Notes under the pieces: generated by a model
The model's database searches: none
What the model saw: the letters and a program-made list of their open reading frames with translations, nothing else
Told to the model about the DNA's origin: nothing
Made by a program: the position numbers and the translations under genes
Shown: piece after piece, positions 1 through 9,248 of the stretch
Position numbering within the stretch: the first letter of the stretch is position 1
How the letters are laid out: each line of letters opens with the position of its first letter
Assembly: GCA_903834135.1 (NCBI GenBank)
Contig: CAILHZ010000017.1
Coordinates: 51,744-115,743, forward strand
Direction: 5' to 3'
Source of the DNA: an uncultured Opitutia bacterium
GTDB taxonomy: Bacteria > Verrucomicrobiota > Verrucomicrobiia > Opitutales > Opitutaceae
Length of the DNA: 64,000 nt

Positions 1-452
1 AGACGATGAGCAAACATAACAGCCGTAGGCATCAGTTCTGGTGTTTCGTTACATGCAAAACCAAACATTAAACCTTGATCCCCTGCCCCTTGTTCAGCGG
101 TGTCTTTACCATCTACAGCACGAGCATCCACACCTTGAGCAATATCAGGCGACTGACGTGTCAAAAGATTATGAATGAAAACACGGTCTGCATGAAAGAC
201 GTCATCGTCATTGGTATAACCAATATCGCGTATAGCTGCGCGAACGATTTGTTCATAATTTAGTTTAGCGCTAGTTGTAATTTCACCAGCAATAACAACT
301 TGGTTAGATTTAACCAACGTCTCACAAGCAACACGGCTTGTAGGATCTTGTTCCAAACAAGCGTCAAGAACGCTATCTGAAATCAAATCAGCAACTTTAT
401 CCGGGTGACCTTCACCAACGGACTCTGAGGAAAATACGAATGAGTCAGCCAT
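1..452 (-). CDS. metK: S-adenosylmethionine synthetase (MetK), N-terminal part, cut by window edge
   Basis: Makes S-adenosylmethionine from methionine and ATP in the cytoplasm. Translating the minus strand from the ATG at 450-452 gives an N-terminus with the family signature [10 protein letters not shown] (ATP-binding His and Asp) and, near the window edge, GAGDQG followed by MFGFACNET, the conserved active-site stretch. The frame stays open for 150 codons and runs off the left edge, so the C-terminal half is outside the window. No SD is visible before the ATG. The family assignment is secure; the 3' end is unknown. Confidence 0.95.
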   Translation of the reverse strand, partial: MADSFVFSSESVGEGHPDKVADLISDSVLDACLEQDPTSRVACETLVKSNQVVIAGEITTSAKLNYEQIVRAAIRDIGYTNDDDVFHADRVFIHNLLTRQSPDIAQGVDARAVDGKDTAEQGAGDQGLMFGFACNETPELMPTAVMFAHR

Positions 453-516
453 AGTAGTAGATAAAATAAAAGCGGAGAGATCCCTAGTCCTGCAAGTTAA
501 ATATCAACATATACCA

Positions 517-522
517 ATTATA
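517..522 (-). promoter_or_regulatory. Candidate -10 element of the metK promoter
   Basis: On the minus strand TATAAT lies about 65 bases before the metK ATG, giving a leader of roughly 55-60 bases. The -35 position (about 17 bases upstream) has only a poor match, so this is a weak call based on the perfect -10 hexamer. I looked for a SAM riboswitch fold in the leader and could not recognise one. Confidence 0.35.
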
Positions 523-578
523 TGATACGAGTTAGTATTAACCACAAACTACTGATTTACATTGATTTATGTAACTAA

Positions 579-2726
579 CTAACGGTATAACGCAGTCGTA
601 GGAGACGCAGTTAGTACATTATATTGGCGAATAGCCAATTTCCACCAAGGCGATAAACCCTCTGCTGGATGACTCCATAATTCACGGTGAAGCCAAATTA
701 AAGAATCAGCGTCGAGCAATATTGCCATTTTTTCTTTAATAGAAAAATCATTTGGCCCATCACGTAGTAACCTTAAGCGTAGTTGTGAAAACCATTCGCG
801 CGATTCAACACTCGGTTTTCTTTGTCGAAGCAATGCAATATGCATTGCATTAATGTAAGGATCTAAAACAGCCTGCATTAAACCGTAATCTGCACGTAGT
901 GGCTCAAATGCAGGGATATGATGATAACACTCTTGCATATGATTACTAAGCGCAGTGAGTTCTACTGGTGGGGCTGTTTCTTCTGGTGTAAGAAATAAAC
1001 CTGATTCGCGTGCAGCGCGTCCAACAGCAGCTTTACTTAAAAAAATTGATAAAGGAATTGAACAAACGAGACCAGCAATCACGGGACTTAACCACCAAAA
1101 ATACGACGGAAGCACTAGGTACGCGCCTACACCCCATATTACACCCAGTACAACTTGAGTACCGTGCGTTAAAATCGCCTCCCTCCAGTCTGTTCCATCT
1201 TCGTTAGCTTGTCTATTCTGTGTTGCCCAAGATACGCCTTGTCCTAGCAGCGTAAATACAACAAACCGCGAATTAAATACCATATTAATAGGTGCAAGAA
1301 GTATGGAAATAAAAACTTCCAATAATGTACTTAGAATTAATTTAGATCGCCCACCGTACTTCTCTACCTCTGCTAGATCACCCATTACAACAGCAGCACT
1401 GACTATTTTTGGTGTAAATAAAAGTACCAAAGTGAAAACAAAAAGCGTCAATGCTTCTGGAACTTGAATATGGTAACCAAAAAATGACGTCGTATCTGGC
1501 ATTCTAAATATACCTACGTTATCTAATTGTACTTCATTCCAAGCATTTACCATACCTAAGAGCAAAAAGAGCATCCAAAGAGGTGAAGATACGTAGCCTA
1601 AGACACCCATAAAGAGGTGAAACCTGCTGGCTGGCCTAAATCCTCGTGCCGTGAGTAGCCACGTGTGCTGCATATTACCCTGGCACCATCGACGATCACG
1701 TTTTGCACTATCAATGAGTGTAGGTGGGCACTCCTCATAACTACCCTCCATATCATGAGCTAACCAAACAGCCCACCCAGCTTTTCGCATTAATGCTGCC
1801 TCCACAAAATCATGCGATAATATTTTTCCTCCAAATGGCTCTACGCCGGGTAATCCAGGTAGTGCACAATGTTCCATGAAAGGTTGCACACGAATAATTG
1901 CGTTATGACCCCAGTAGTTACCATCATGCTGCTGCCAATAATTCATACCTGCTAAAAATACAGGACTATAAAGTCGGTTAGCGAATGCCTGCATACGTGC
2001 ATACAAGCTTTCACCGTATATTAGACGTGGGGCTGTCTGAATAATCCCTACCTGAGGATTTTCTTCCATCATCGCCACAAGTTTAATTAAGGCGTCACCC
2101 GTCATAACCGAATCAGCATCTAAGACTACCATGTAGCGATAGCGCTTACCCCAGCGTCTTAGAAAATCTGCGACATTACCTGCTTTTTTATTAATTGCCT
2201 GTCTACGCTTACGGTAAAACACATTCCCCAATCCTCCCACTTGCTTACATAATTCTATCCAAGCAACTTCTTCTTGAATCCACTGATTAGGTTTATTCGA
2301 ATCACTGAGGATAAAAAAGTCGAAGTGCTCCATCCTGCCAGTTGTTTTTACAGATTCGATAATAACGCGAATCCCCTCAAAAACACGGCTTACATCTTCA
2401 TTAAATACAGGAATAATAATTGCAGTTGGTGCAAAGCGCATCTGCTCAGGCTTAGGCAAAGTCTTTGTGATTCGTGAACTATCGCCGCCACGATTAATCA
2501 CATAAAAACCAAATATTGCGGAGCAAAAGCCTGCTGCAATATGCCCAAACATAATTACAAATAATCCTAATAAAACAACCTGTACACGCGTTATACCATC
2601 ACGCCAAAACAGATCAGCCATAAACCAGGTTGCTATACTGGTTAAAAAAAAGATTGCAGAGAAAAACACAAATCGGCGCCTAATAAGGCGCTTCTCGTTC
2701 ATATCTGAATTTAAAAATACATGCAT
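579..2726 (-). CDS. opgH: Glucans biosynthesis glucosyltransferase OpgH (GT2), short form
   Basis: Inner-membrane glucosyltransferase that builds the beta-1,2-glucan backbone of osmoregulated periplasmic glucans from UDP-glucose. The first membrane segment is at about residues 19-40; the GT2 domain begins near residue 100 with VFNED, has the metal-binding DAD at 203-205 and the late RRWCQGN motif, and is followed by several membrane segments. At 715 residues it is about 130 shorter than E. coli OpgH (847): it starts almost directly at the first membrane helix and lacks the cytoplasmic N-terminal domain. That part may be supplied by the gene 7 bp upstream. It is the last gene of the opgG-X-opgH cluster. 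An internal ATG at residue 9 is an alternative start. Confidence 0.95.
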   Translation of the reverse strand: MHVFLNSDMNEKRLIRRRFVFFSAIFFLTSIATWFMADLFWRDGITRVQVVLLGLFVIMFGHIAAGFCSAIFGFYVINRGGDSSRITKTLPKPEQMRFAPTAIIIPVFNEDVSRVFEGIRVIIESVKTTGRMEHFDFFILSDSNKPNQWIQEEVAWIELCKQVGGLGNVFYRKRRQAINKKAGNVADFLRRWGKRYRYMVVLDADSVMTGDALIKLVAMMEENPQVGIIQTAPRLIYGESLYARMQAFANRLYSPVFLAGMNYWQQHDGNYWGHNAIIRVQPFMEHCALPGLPGVEPFGGKILSHDFVEAALMRKAGWAVWLAHDMEGSYEECPPTLIDSAKRDRRWCQGNMQHTWLLTARGFRPASRFHLFMGVLGYVSSPLWMLFLLLGMVNAWNEVQLDNVGIFRMPDTTSFFGYHIQVPEALTLFVFTLVLLFTPKIVSAAVVMGDLAEVEKYGGRSKLILSTLLEVFISILLAPINMVFNSRFVVFTLLGQGVSWATQNRQANEDGTDWREAILTHGTQVVLGVIWGVGAYLVLPSYFWWLSPVIAGLVCSIPLSIFLSKAAVGRAARESGLFLTPEETAPPVELTALSNHMQECYHHIPAFEPLRADYGLMQAVLDPYINAMHIALLRQRKPSVESREWFSQLRLRLLRDGPNDFSIKEKMAILLDADSLIWLHRELWSHPAEGLSPWWKLAIRQYNVLTASPTTALYR

Positions 2727-2733
2727 GATCTGC

Positions 2734-3333
2734 TTAACGAGTCATTTTAAATACAGCGATCAAAGCTCCAAGAAAGACGCTCCACAAAATTAATGTTTTC
2801 AAAATAGGCCATTTACTTACTCGCTCCAAGGTATCTCCTGCAGCTTCAGTAATAATTCCCAGATCAATTGGTCTAGGCACCATACTTGAGAGCGATAAAT
2901 CTGGTCCTGCCTCGATAGACTTTTCACGCATGCTTGAAACAAATTCAGCAGGTAGATCGTTTTTTTGTAAAAACGCGTACGGCCATTTTTCAGGACCATC
3001 ACACATGAGTAGTGCAACTCTACCATCTACAGCGATTCTTTCATGAGGCTGATTGGGTGCATTCAGTACATATGAAAACCACTCATCCATCATCTCCTCA
3101 ATTACTTCTGCAGCAACAACAGTGGGTTCACTCAGTGGTTTGGCTGTATGCCGTTTTGCTGCTTCTTGCATCAGAAGCTGCAAAAGTTGCAACTGATGCA
3201 AGCGATTGTGAATACGATGTGCTCTAATATAATCTTCTACACGCACGTAAGCCGTATTCCATGCCTCAGCGCTGCCAGATGTAGGCCGCAGCTTTGATGG
3301 TAAATCAAACTGAATTAAAGCTTCGTTACTCAT
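2734..3333 (-). CDS. Small membrane-anchored protein between opgG and opgH; possible split-off OpgH N-domain
   Basis: This 199-residue protein has no signal peptide and a single hydrophobic segment near its C-terminus (about residues 176-196), so it should be tail-anchored with its bulk in the cytoplasm. It lies 13 bp after opgG and 7 bp before opgH, so co-translation is likely. I recognise no named domain. The stretch SSMVPRP at 149-155 resembles an SSM-x-P-x-P motif that I recall in the cytoplasmic N-terminal region of proteobacterial OpgH, the region missing from the OpgH next door. My inference is that it works with OpgH as a separate subunit; that is not proven by the sequence. Confidence 0.8.
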   Translation of the reverse strand: MSNEALIQFDLPSKLRPTSGSAEAWNTAYVRVEDYIRAHRIHNRLHQLQLLQLLMQEAAKRHTAKPLSEPTVVAAEVIEEMMDEWFSYVLNAPNQPHERIAVDGRVALLMCDGPEKWPYAFLQKNDLPAEFVSSMREKSIEAGPDLSLSSMVPRPIDLGIITEAAGDTLERVSKWPILKTLILWSVFLGALIAVFKMTR

Positions 3334-3346
3334 AGCTTAATAGCAC

Positions 3347-4858
3347 TCAAGGCTGCCACAAATAACTCCATGTCTCAGTAAGAATGCCTGAAGGCCTTCT
3401 CAAAGAACAACGCAGTTCAACAGGACGATTAGAGCCGTCTGGCTTGAACGCAAAGTTAGCACGCCATGTTCCATTCAGCGAATTACGTTCAACAGAGCTG
3501 TGTAGGAGTCTAGCACCATCACCCACCCAAACTATAGGTTGAATAGGTGCATCTGCATCCATCTTTTTTAAATTTGACCCATCAAAATCTATCACGAAAC
3601 GCTCTAGATCAGTTTCATACGTACGTGAGCGTCCATGCCGTGTAGAAATGACATGTGCTAGTGTTGGCTGTGTCTTATCTAGATTCCAGTGTAGAATATA
3701 CTGCAAATCTATTGCATTGCCTGGTGCTGGGAGTGATTCAGGAACCCAAAATGCTACAATGTTATCTGAAGTTTCATCTGCCGTTGGTAACTCCACTAAG
3801 CGTACACTACCCTTACCCCAATCACCAATAGGCTCAACCCAAGCGCTTGGCCGTGCATGATAATTTGCCTCTAAATCTTCGTAGGCACTAAAATGACGTT
3901 CTCTCTGCATAAGACCAAAGCCACGTGGATTATCATCAAGAAAAGACATCACGCGTGTACCGTGTGGATTAACTAAAGGTCTCCATAGCCATTCGCCTAA
4001 ACCGGTATGGACCATCAGACCATCTGAATCATGTACTTCAGGTCTAAAATCGTTGGTTTGCTCATTTGAATTTTTACCATGCCAAAACATACTTGTGAGT
4101 GGAGCTAGCCCAACAACGCTAGGATTTTTACGTAAATAGATAACCGCTCTGATTCGCATTTGCGTATCATCGCCTGGTATAATCTCAAATCGGAATGCAC
4201 CAGTCGCACTAGGTCCATCTAAGAGAGCATAACACACAATCTGTTTTGCTGTCGTAACAGGTTTCTCTACCCAAAATTCTTCAAAATTAGGAAATTCTTC
4301 ACCCGTTGATTCTGCTGTATCAATAGCAAGTCCTCGTGCAGAAACACCATATACAGCGCTACGACATAGAAAACGAAAATAGCTAGCACCCTGAAATACA
4401 CCCAATTCATCACCTGGTGTATTTAGATACCCGTGAAGTCTAAAGCCAGCATACCCAATTGTTGATGGTAGCGGGCCAACTTTATTGTGTCCGTAATCAA
4501 AAAACTTCTTCTCAAATGCAATTACATTTACTTTACCTGCAATGATTTCATTTACCTGAATTGTACGTTTGAAAACAAACCCAGGATGAAAAAACTGTAA
4601 TTTAAATGGAAGCCTCTCCCTATTCCACCACGACTGTACGGGTGCAAACCGAATATCGCGGTACTGATCATAGGATAACTGATCAAGCCAACTTGGGAGT
4701 GCTTTTTGAGGATCAGCATAAGGTCTTAACGAAAGTTCCTGTGCATGCAGACGTAAAACATCAAAACTAAAACCACTGGTAGGTGCAGCAGGTAGTGCAG
4801 CACTCAGTGTTGAGTAAGCAAGTAGACTCGCAATGAAACTATAAATTCGCATGTTCAT
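3347..4858 (-). CDS. opgG: Periplasmic glucans biosynthesis protein OpgG
   Basis: Periplasmic protein needed to finish and branch osmoregulated periplasmic glucans together with OpgH. The 503-residue length is normal for the family. A signal peptide occupies about residues 1-22 (hydrophobic run then SAALPAAP), and the mature part opens with FDVLRLHAQELSLRPY, typical of OpgG. Conserved stretches such as GFGLMQRERHFSAYED and the C-terminal Ig-like part are present. The start overlaps the end of the uracil-DNA glycosylase gene by 4 bp, which suggests translational coupling. Identity is secure from the sequence and from the opgH gene downstream. Confidence 0.95.
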   Translation of the reverse strand: MNMRIYSFIASLLAYSTLSAALPAAPTSGFSFDVLRLHAQELSLRPYADPQKALPSWLDQLSYDQYRDIRFAPVQSWWNRERLPFKLQFFHPGFVFKRTIQVNEIIAGKVNVIAFEKKFFDYGHNKVGPLPSTIGYAGFRLHGYLNTPGDELGVFQGASYFRFLCRSAVYGVSARGLAIDTAESTGEEFPNFEEFWVEKPVTTAKQIVCYALLDGPSATGAFRFEIIPGDDTQMRIRAVIYLRKNPSVVGLAPLTSMFWHGKNSNEQTNDFRPEVHDSDGLMVHTGLGEWLWRPLVNPHGTRVMSFLDDNPRGFGLMQRERHFSAYEDLEANYHARPSAWVEPIGDWGKGSVRLVELPTADETSDNIVAFWVPESLPAPGNAIDLQYILHWNLDKTQPTLAHVISTRHGRSRTYETDLERFVIDFDGSNLKKMDADAPIQPIVWVGDGARLLHSSVERNSLNGTWRANFAFKPDGSNRPVELRCSLRRPSGILTETWSYLWQP

Positions 4859-5760
4859 TTAGTATCTAAAAAGTAGGCTTTTTGTTTTTCTGTAATAGGT
4901 AGCATTGCACGCTCCATCACTTTCAGAAGATCATCCCATATCATACGCTTGGAGCGGTTCGTGGGATTACGTAATATGTAACTTGGGTGATAAGTAATCA
5001 TCAAAGGAATTGAGTTATACACTTTCCACTGACCTCTCACATCACCTAATGCTTTAAAGGCACCATTTCCTAGTAGGCCTTGTGCAGCAGAAGAGCCTAA
5101 AGCAACAATCAAAGAAGGCTGAACAATCTCAATTTGCGCTTTAAGATAAGGCATAGAGTAAGCTAGTTCAGCCGAAGTAGGAGTGCGATTAGCAGCCTGC
5201 TCCCCTGCCTCATTACTAAGTGGTTCTGGTCTTACGTTCAAAATACTACCCATATACACAGCAGAGCGAGTTAGCCCCATACCGGAAATCATGCGGTCTA
5301 AAAGTTGACCAGCTGGGCCAATAAAAGGCTCTCCCTTGTTTTCTTCTTCAAGTCCGGGAGCATCTGCAACAAACATAATTTTTGCATCCAATGCACCACA
5401 TCCAATCACAAGTTGCTTGCCTGGCTTTAAAGTAGCCTTGTAAACAGGATCCTCGAGCATGATTTGTTTGAGCGCAGCAAGCCTCGTTTCCTTACTACCC
5501 TCCTCCAATTTAAAATAAGGGGCTACTGCAAACGGCGCAGCAACTTTTACTTTAGTAACAGGTGAACCCTGAACTTGCGAAACACTTAAAGGCTTAATTT
5601 CTTGTGCTGCACTTACGTGCTCAACGCTACGTTTTTTAATATGGCCCTCTACAGCACTTCGAAGCGCTTGCAGACTTTCGTCTGATACATCAACTGTTCG
5701 CACACCCGTGGCCTTAAGCCTACGCAACTCATCAGTTAATACATTAAGTGCGGTGAGCAT
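4855..5760 (-). CDS. Uracil-DNA glycosylase of the family-4 type, lacking the iron-sulfur cysteines
   Basis: Predicted to remove uracil from DNA as the first step of base excision repair. The C-terminal about 190 residues are a family-4/5 UDG fold: motif 1 is ADAPGLEEENKGEPFIGPAG at about 132-151 and motif 2 is HPSYILRNP at 258-266. Family-4 enzymes normally hold a [4Fe-4S] cluster with four cysteines; this protein has only one cysteine (residue 121), and the usual KCRPP segment reads NVRPEP here. A roughly 110-residue N-terminal extension has low complexity. The fold call is strong; the substrate of this cysteine-free variant is less certain. The gene overlaps opgG by 4 bp and follows ribE by 17 bp. 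Confidence 0.88.
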   Translation of the reverse strand: MLTALNVLTDELRRLKATGVRTVDVSDESLQALRSAVEGHIKKRSVEHVSAAQEIKPLSVSQVQGSPVTKVKVAAPFAVAPYFKLEEGSKETRLAALKQIMLEDPVYKATLKPGKQLVIGCGALDAKIMFVADAPGLEEENKGEPFIGPAGQLLDRMISGMGLTRSAVYMGSILNVRPEPLSNEAGEQAANRTPTSAELAYSMPYLKAQIEIVQPSLIVALGSSAAQGLLGNGAFKALGDVRGQWKVYNSIPLMITYHPSYILRNPTNRSKRMIWDDLLKVMERAMLPITEKQKAYFLDTK

Positions 5761-5777
5761 ATAATCTTATATTTAGA

Positions 5778-6371
5778 CTATGCTTGATGCTTCATTAACT
5801 TTTCTACGTATTTTCCCAGTAAATCAAATTCTAGATTTACTGCACTACCAACAGCATGCTGTTTTAAATTGGTTACTTCGAGCGTATGAGGAATAAGCCA
5901 AACAGCAAAGCTATCATCCTTAACTTCAGCAATAGTTAGGGAAATACCATCAATTGCGATACTACCCTTGTGCACTAGGTAACGACCATACCCAGTTGGT
6001 ACAGATACATTTAAGTACATATCCTTACCACGCATCTCAAAAACTAGTATGTGTCCCACACCGTCAATATGACCTGTAACAAAATGTCCACCTACTTTAC
6101 CATCAAAGCGAAGACTCCGCTCTAAGTTAACTTGCACACCCGCTTTAACTGCAAAGAAGTGAGTAAGTTTTCTTGTCTCCTCAAGTAAATCAAAACTCAT
6201 GGATGATGCATCAAATCCAACAACCGTTAAACAACAGCCATCTACAGCTATGCTGTCCCCGAGAGTTAATCCCTGCAAGCAAAGTTGAGCTTGTACGCGC
6301 ATACGCCATGATTGCGCAGATTGCGTAAATTCGAGAACACGGCCGGTTTCTTCAACAATTCCTGTGAACAT
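5778..6371 (-). CDS. ribE: Riboflavin synthase, alpha chain
   Basis: Dismutates two molecules of 6,7-dimethyl-8-ribityllumazine to riboflavin. The protein starts with the family hallmark MFTGIVEETG and has two homologous lumazine-binding halves: the first ends with VDGCCLTV near residue 45, the second contains GHFVTGHIDGVG near 96 and IAIDGISLTI near 138. At 197 residues the length is normal. It lies alone among non-riboflavin genes in a minus-strand run; the other rib genes are not in the window. Confidence 0.96.
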   Translation of the reverse strand: MFTGIVEETGRVLEFTQSAQSWRMRVQAQLCLQGLTLGDSIAVDGCCLTVVGFDASSMSFDLLEETRKLTHFFAVKAGVQVNLERSLRFDGKVGGHFVTGHIDGVGHILVFEMRGKDMYLNVSVPTGYGRYLVHKGSIAIDGISLTIAEVKDDSFAVWLIPHTLEVTNLKQHAVGSAVNLEFDLLGKYVEKLMKHQA

Positions 6372-6453
6372 GTATTAAGGTAAATCTAAGCATGCAGGCT
6401 GCTGAGATGCGATTCCAATTAAGACAAATTACACCCTAATGTAAGTGGCTTAT

Positions 6454-7851
6454 CTAGTGCAGTTTAACGCGTAATACTGCTGTCTGCGTACCTCGACTCA
6501 CTAAGAGCACAAATTCCTTACGGTGCAGGTCACTTTCTGCCGCTGATAATTTTGCTACAGCATCAGCAAATGAATCTACCGAGGCACCATCAATTTCTTT
6601 AATCCAATCTTCACCCGATAAACCAGCTCCATCTACAGGACTATTAGATTTAATATATGAAACAATTACACCGTTATGGGACTTTACACTGCTCCTTCGT
6701 TCAACTGCATCTGCATATACAAATTCACGTACCGTAAGACCTAAACGTTCAAAATATTTACGTTCTGCCTCACGTATCAGTTTTGGTTCATCGCCTAAAG
6801 TGATACTTAATTCTATGCGTTTAGCACCGCGCAAAACTGTCATATTTATCACGTCACCTGGCCTATGGATTAAAACTTTTCTCTCAACAAAATCGATTGC
6901 AACATGATCAGGTCGAAAACGCGGTAACATAACAGAATCGACTGCTACAATAATATCATGCGCTTTCATTCCTGCTTTTTCTGCAGGACTGTCTTCAAGC
7001 ACCTCACTTACAACCACACTGGACTGATTTGATAAACCCAAGAAAGATGCCGCTTCTCTATCTAAAGCTTCCAAGCCGTAAGCACCAAACCATGCAAGAG
7101 GTCTGCCATTAACATTTTCAGGCCGTCTAGAAAGTGAAGGTATAACTTCTGTAGAAAGAAGAAAAGCACTACTTTCTTCAACATCTACTAACATCAGTGG
7201 AGAACCCGTACGATCCGCTTTTGAAAACTGCAAATACGTCTGAGCGAAGGAACTCGTTGCAAGCCCAACAAAATATCCATCTTTGTTAAAAACAGGTAGT
7301 CCAGGGCCAGCAACCTCCTGCTGCGCAATTGCGGTGTGTTGAGGTAAAGATTCGATAATAGCAATGTGGCTCTGCATTAAATAGGGAATGAAATCTTCTT
7401 CTTTATTTCTCAATCCAAGTCCCCAAACAAAATCAGATAATTCAAGTTCTTTAGTTCCCTTAGGTGCTATCCACTTAGAAATAGGCAAAAGTTGAGTCGC
7501 CATCACTTTACTCACCTTAATGTAGTGCCAGCCCGTGTAAGGATCCTGGCCTAAATAAGTAGCATCACTTCCAACAGCTTCACCAGGAATATATGCTTTA
7601 AAACGGCGTAAACGCTTAGGATCTATTCTCACATCAACAGCCGCAGAGGGTAATATAATTGTGCCTTCTGTATCAATAGCTACACCGTAAGCAGTCGACA
7701 TACGCCTCTCATCTTCAGTTTCAGTTAAGTAGTCGATAGCGACGACACTCTTAACACGCTCAGCCCACATATCGGGAAGTGAAGTGCCAAAAGTAAAACT
7801 CCTAAGCGCGATGCTGAGTAAAAAAAACTTTAGAAAGAAAGTAGACTTCAT
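6454..7851 (-). CDS. HtrA-like PDZ protein with a degenerate (catalytically dead) protease domain
   Basis: Exported 465-residue protein with a signal peptide (about 1-22), a trypsin-fold domain and two PDZ domains (about 245-355 and 370-465). It is laid out like the HtrA protease encoded just upstream, but all three catalytic positions look lost: the His region reads ILPSAAV (66-72), the Asp region reads YTGWHYIKV (about 105-113), and the Ser loop reads VAGPGLPVF where GNSGGP is expected (about 180-188). It overlaps the active paralogue by 4 bp. It most likely serves as a regulator, adaptor or scaffold partner in the periplasm; that role is inferred. Confidence 0.85.
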   Translation of the reverse strand: MKSTFFLKFFLLSIALRSFTFGTSLPDMWAERVKSVVAIDYLTETEDERRMSTAYGVAIDTEGTIILPSAAVDVRIDPKRLRRFKAYIPGEAVGSDATYLGQDPYTGWHYIKVSKVMATQLLPISKWIAPKGTKELELSDFVWGLGLRNKEEDFIPYLMQSHIAIIESLPQHTAIAQQEVAGPGLPVFNKDGYFVGLATSSFAQTYLQFSKADRTGSPLMLVDVEESSAFLLSTEVIPSLSRRPENVNGRPLAWFGAYGLEALDREAASFLGLSNQSSVVVSEVLEDSPAEKAGMKAHDIIVAVDSVMLPRFRPDHVAIDFVERKVLIHRPGDVINMTVLRGAKRIELSITLGDEPKLIREAERKYFERLGLTVREFVYADAVERRSSVKSHNGVIVSYIKSNSPVDGAGLSGEDWIKEIDGASVDSFADAVAKLSAAESDLHRKEFVLLVSRGTQTAVLRVKLH

Positions 7852-9230
7852 GGCTTTAAAATAACAAATGAAACATGACGGTCTTTTTCTACTTCTAATA
7901 AAGTAGCTTCAGGTTTTTGAGTAAACGCATCATGAGCATGAGCAACCACATCGAGTGAAGTAATTACAGCACGGTTAATTGCTGTTATGATATTTCCTGG
8001 TTGAATTCCAGCAACGTCAGCTGGGAAACCAGGCTGAACACCGATGACAATAACTCCATTTTGATCGTTACGTCCATGCTCTCGAGCATAAATACGTGAT
8101 ATCTTACGTACACTTAAACCCCAGGTATCGAATGCTCTCTCCTCGCCTACACTACTTTCGAGTAATTCAGTAACAACGTTAATATCCTGTAACTTCACGC
8201 CGCGTTTAATTGTTAAAGTAAGCTGCGTGCCTACAGGCTGTTGTGCAATCGAATTTAAGATTGCTGGAATTTGTTCAGGAAACCTTCCGTCGATTGCTTT
8301 GTGATCAATCTGAAGCAGAATATCACCTGCTTTTATTCCTGAAATCGCTGCAGGAGATTTAGGATAAACACTATTTACTAGCATGCCTGTGTTAAGTGCT
8401 AATGAATAAAAATCCTCCAAGTCTTGTAGTGCACCTGGCACAATTCCAACTGTACTGCGTACAATTGAGCCATGCTCAAGTAGTGATTTAACAACCGCCT
8501 TTGCTGTGTTGCTAGGAATTGCAAAACCGAGGTTGTTAGCTCCTGTATAGCCACGAGTTGTGATACCCACTACTTTACCGTCTTCAGTGACCAATGGGCC
8601 TCCAGAATTTCCTGGATTAATGGCGGCGTCGGTTTGAAGCCAGGTATTAAAAAGCCCTGTTTCATAACCATCTTCATTTCTTTCAGCATCAAAATACTGA
8701 CTCGTATTGGAAATAATGCCTCGAGTTACTGTACGGGTTAGACCAAACGGAGTGCCTACAGCAAATACGACATTTCCTGCAAAGAGCTTAGAGCTATCCC
8801 CAAAAGATGCGTGAGTAAACGTAAGCTGACGCCTTTTTACTTCATCCATGTCGAGTTTAAGTAACGCAAGATCGGTCCAATGGTCCCAGCCCACTAACTT
8901 TGCTCCCACATTTTCAAGGCTCGATAGAGTCACTGTAACTTCCACAGCTTTAGGGCTAACTACGTGGGCGTTAGTCAAAATAAGACCATCCTCTGATAAA
9001 ATGACCCCAGAGCCTATACTGCCGTCAAAACGCTTACTTCCACCCTCATAATTGACCTGTCTGACATCGATTCTAACCACTGAATTGAGCAGTCCATTAA
9101 AGCCTCGGCTCATTGATGGGACAGCCTCTAAACGACCTAATCCTACCCCAAACAGGGCTAAACAGGCTAAAAGACAAAATGAGAGGAAACCTCCCACAGG
9201 AGTTGTTGACCGCGCTGATGAAAACTTCAC
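7848..9230 (-). CDS. HtrA/DegP-family periplasmic serine protease
   Basis: Periplasmic quality-control protease. An N-terminal hydrophobic segment (about 13-33) exports or anchors it. The catalytic triad is visible: His89 in LTNAHVV, Asp120 in [10 protein letters not shown] and Ser209 in [10 protein letters not shown]. Two PDZ domains follow (about 265-345 and 375-460), as in DegP/DegQ; 460 residues is normal. It is the first gene of the minus-strand run and is followed, with a 4-bp overlap, by a protease-dead paralogue. Its start lies only 18 bp from the divergent leuS start, so its promoter must lie within leuS coding sequence. Confidence 0.95.
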   Translation of the reverse strand: MKFSSARSTTPVGGFLSFCLLACLALFGVGLGRLEAVPSMSRGFNGLLNSVVRIDVRQVNYEGGSKRFDGSIGSGVILSEDGLILTNAHVVSPKAVEVTVTLSSLENVGAKLVGWDHWTDLALLKLDMDEVKRRQLTFTHASFGDSSKLFAGNVVFAVGTPFGLTRTVTRGIISNTSQYFDAERNEDGYETGLFNTWLQTDAAINPGNSGGPLVTEDGKVVGITTRGYTGANNLGFAIPSNTAKAVVKSLLEHGSIVRSTVGIVPGALQDLEDFYSLALNTGMLVNSVYPKSPAAISGIKAGDILLQIDHKAIDGRFPEQIPAILNSIAQQPVGTQLTLTIKRGVKLQDINVVTELLESSVGEERAFDTWGLSVRKISRIYAREHGRNDQNGVIVIGVQPGFPADVAGIQPGNIITAINRAVITSLDVVAHAHDAFTQKPEATLLEVEKDRHVSFVILKP

Positions 9231-9248
9231 GATTGTTTATTTAAAGAC

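Noticed and set aside
453..578. Possible SAM riboswitch in the metK leader
   Set aside because: The leader is short and I could not fit any SAM riboswitch class consensus; only a -10 hexamer stands out.
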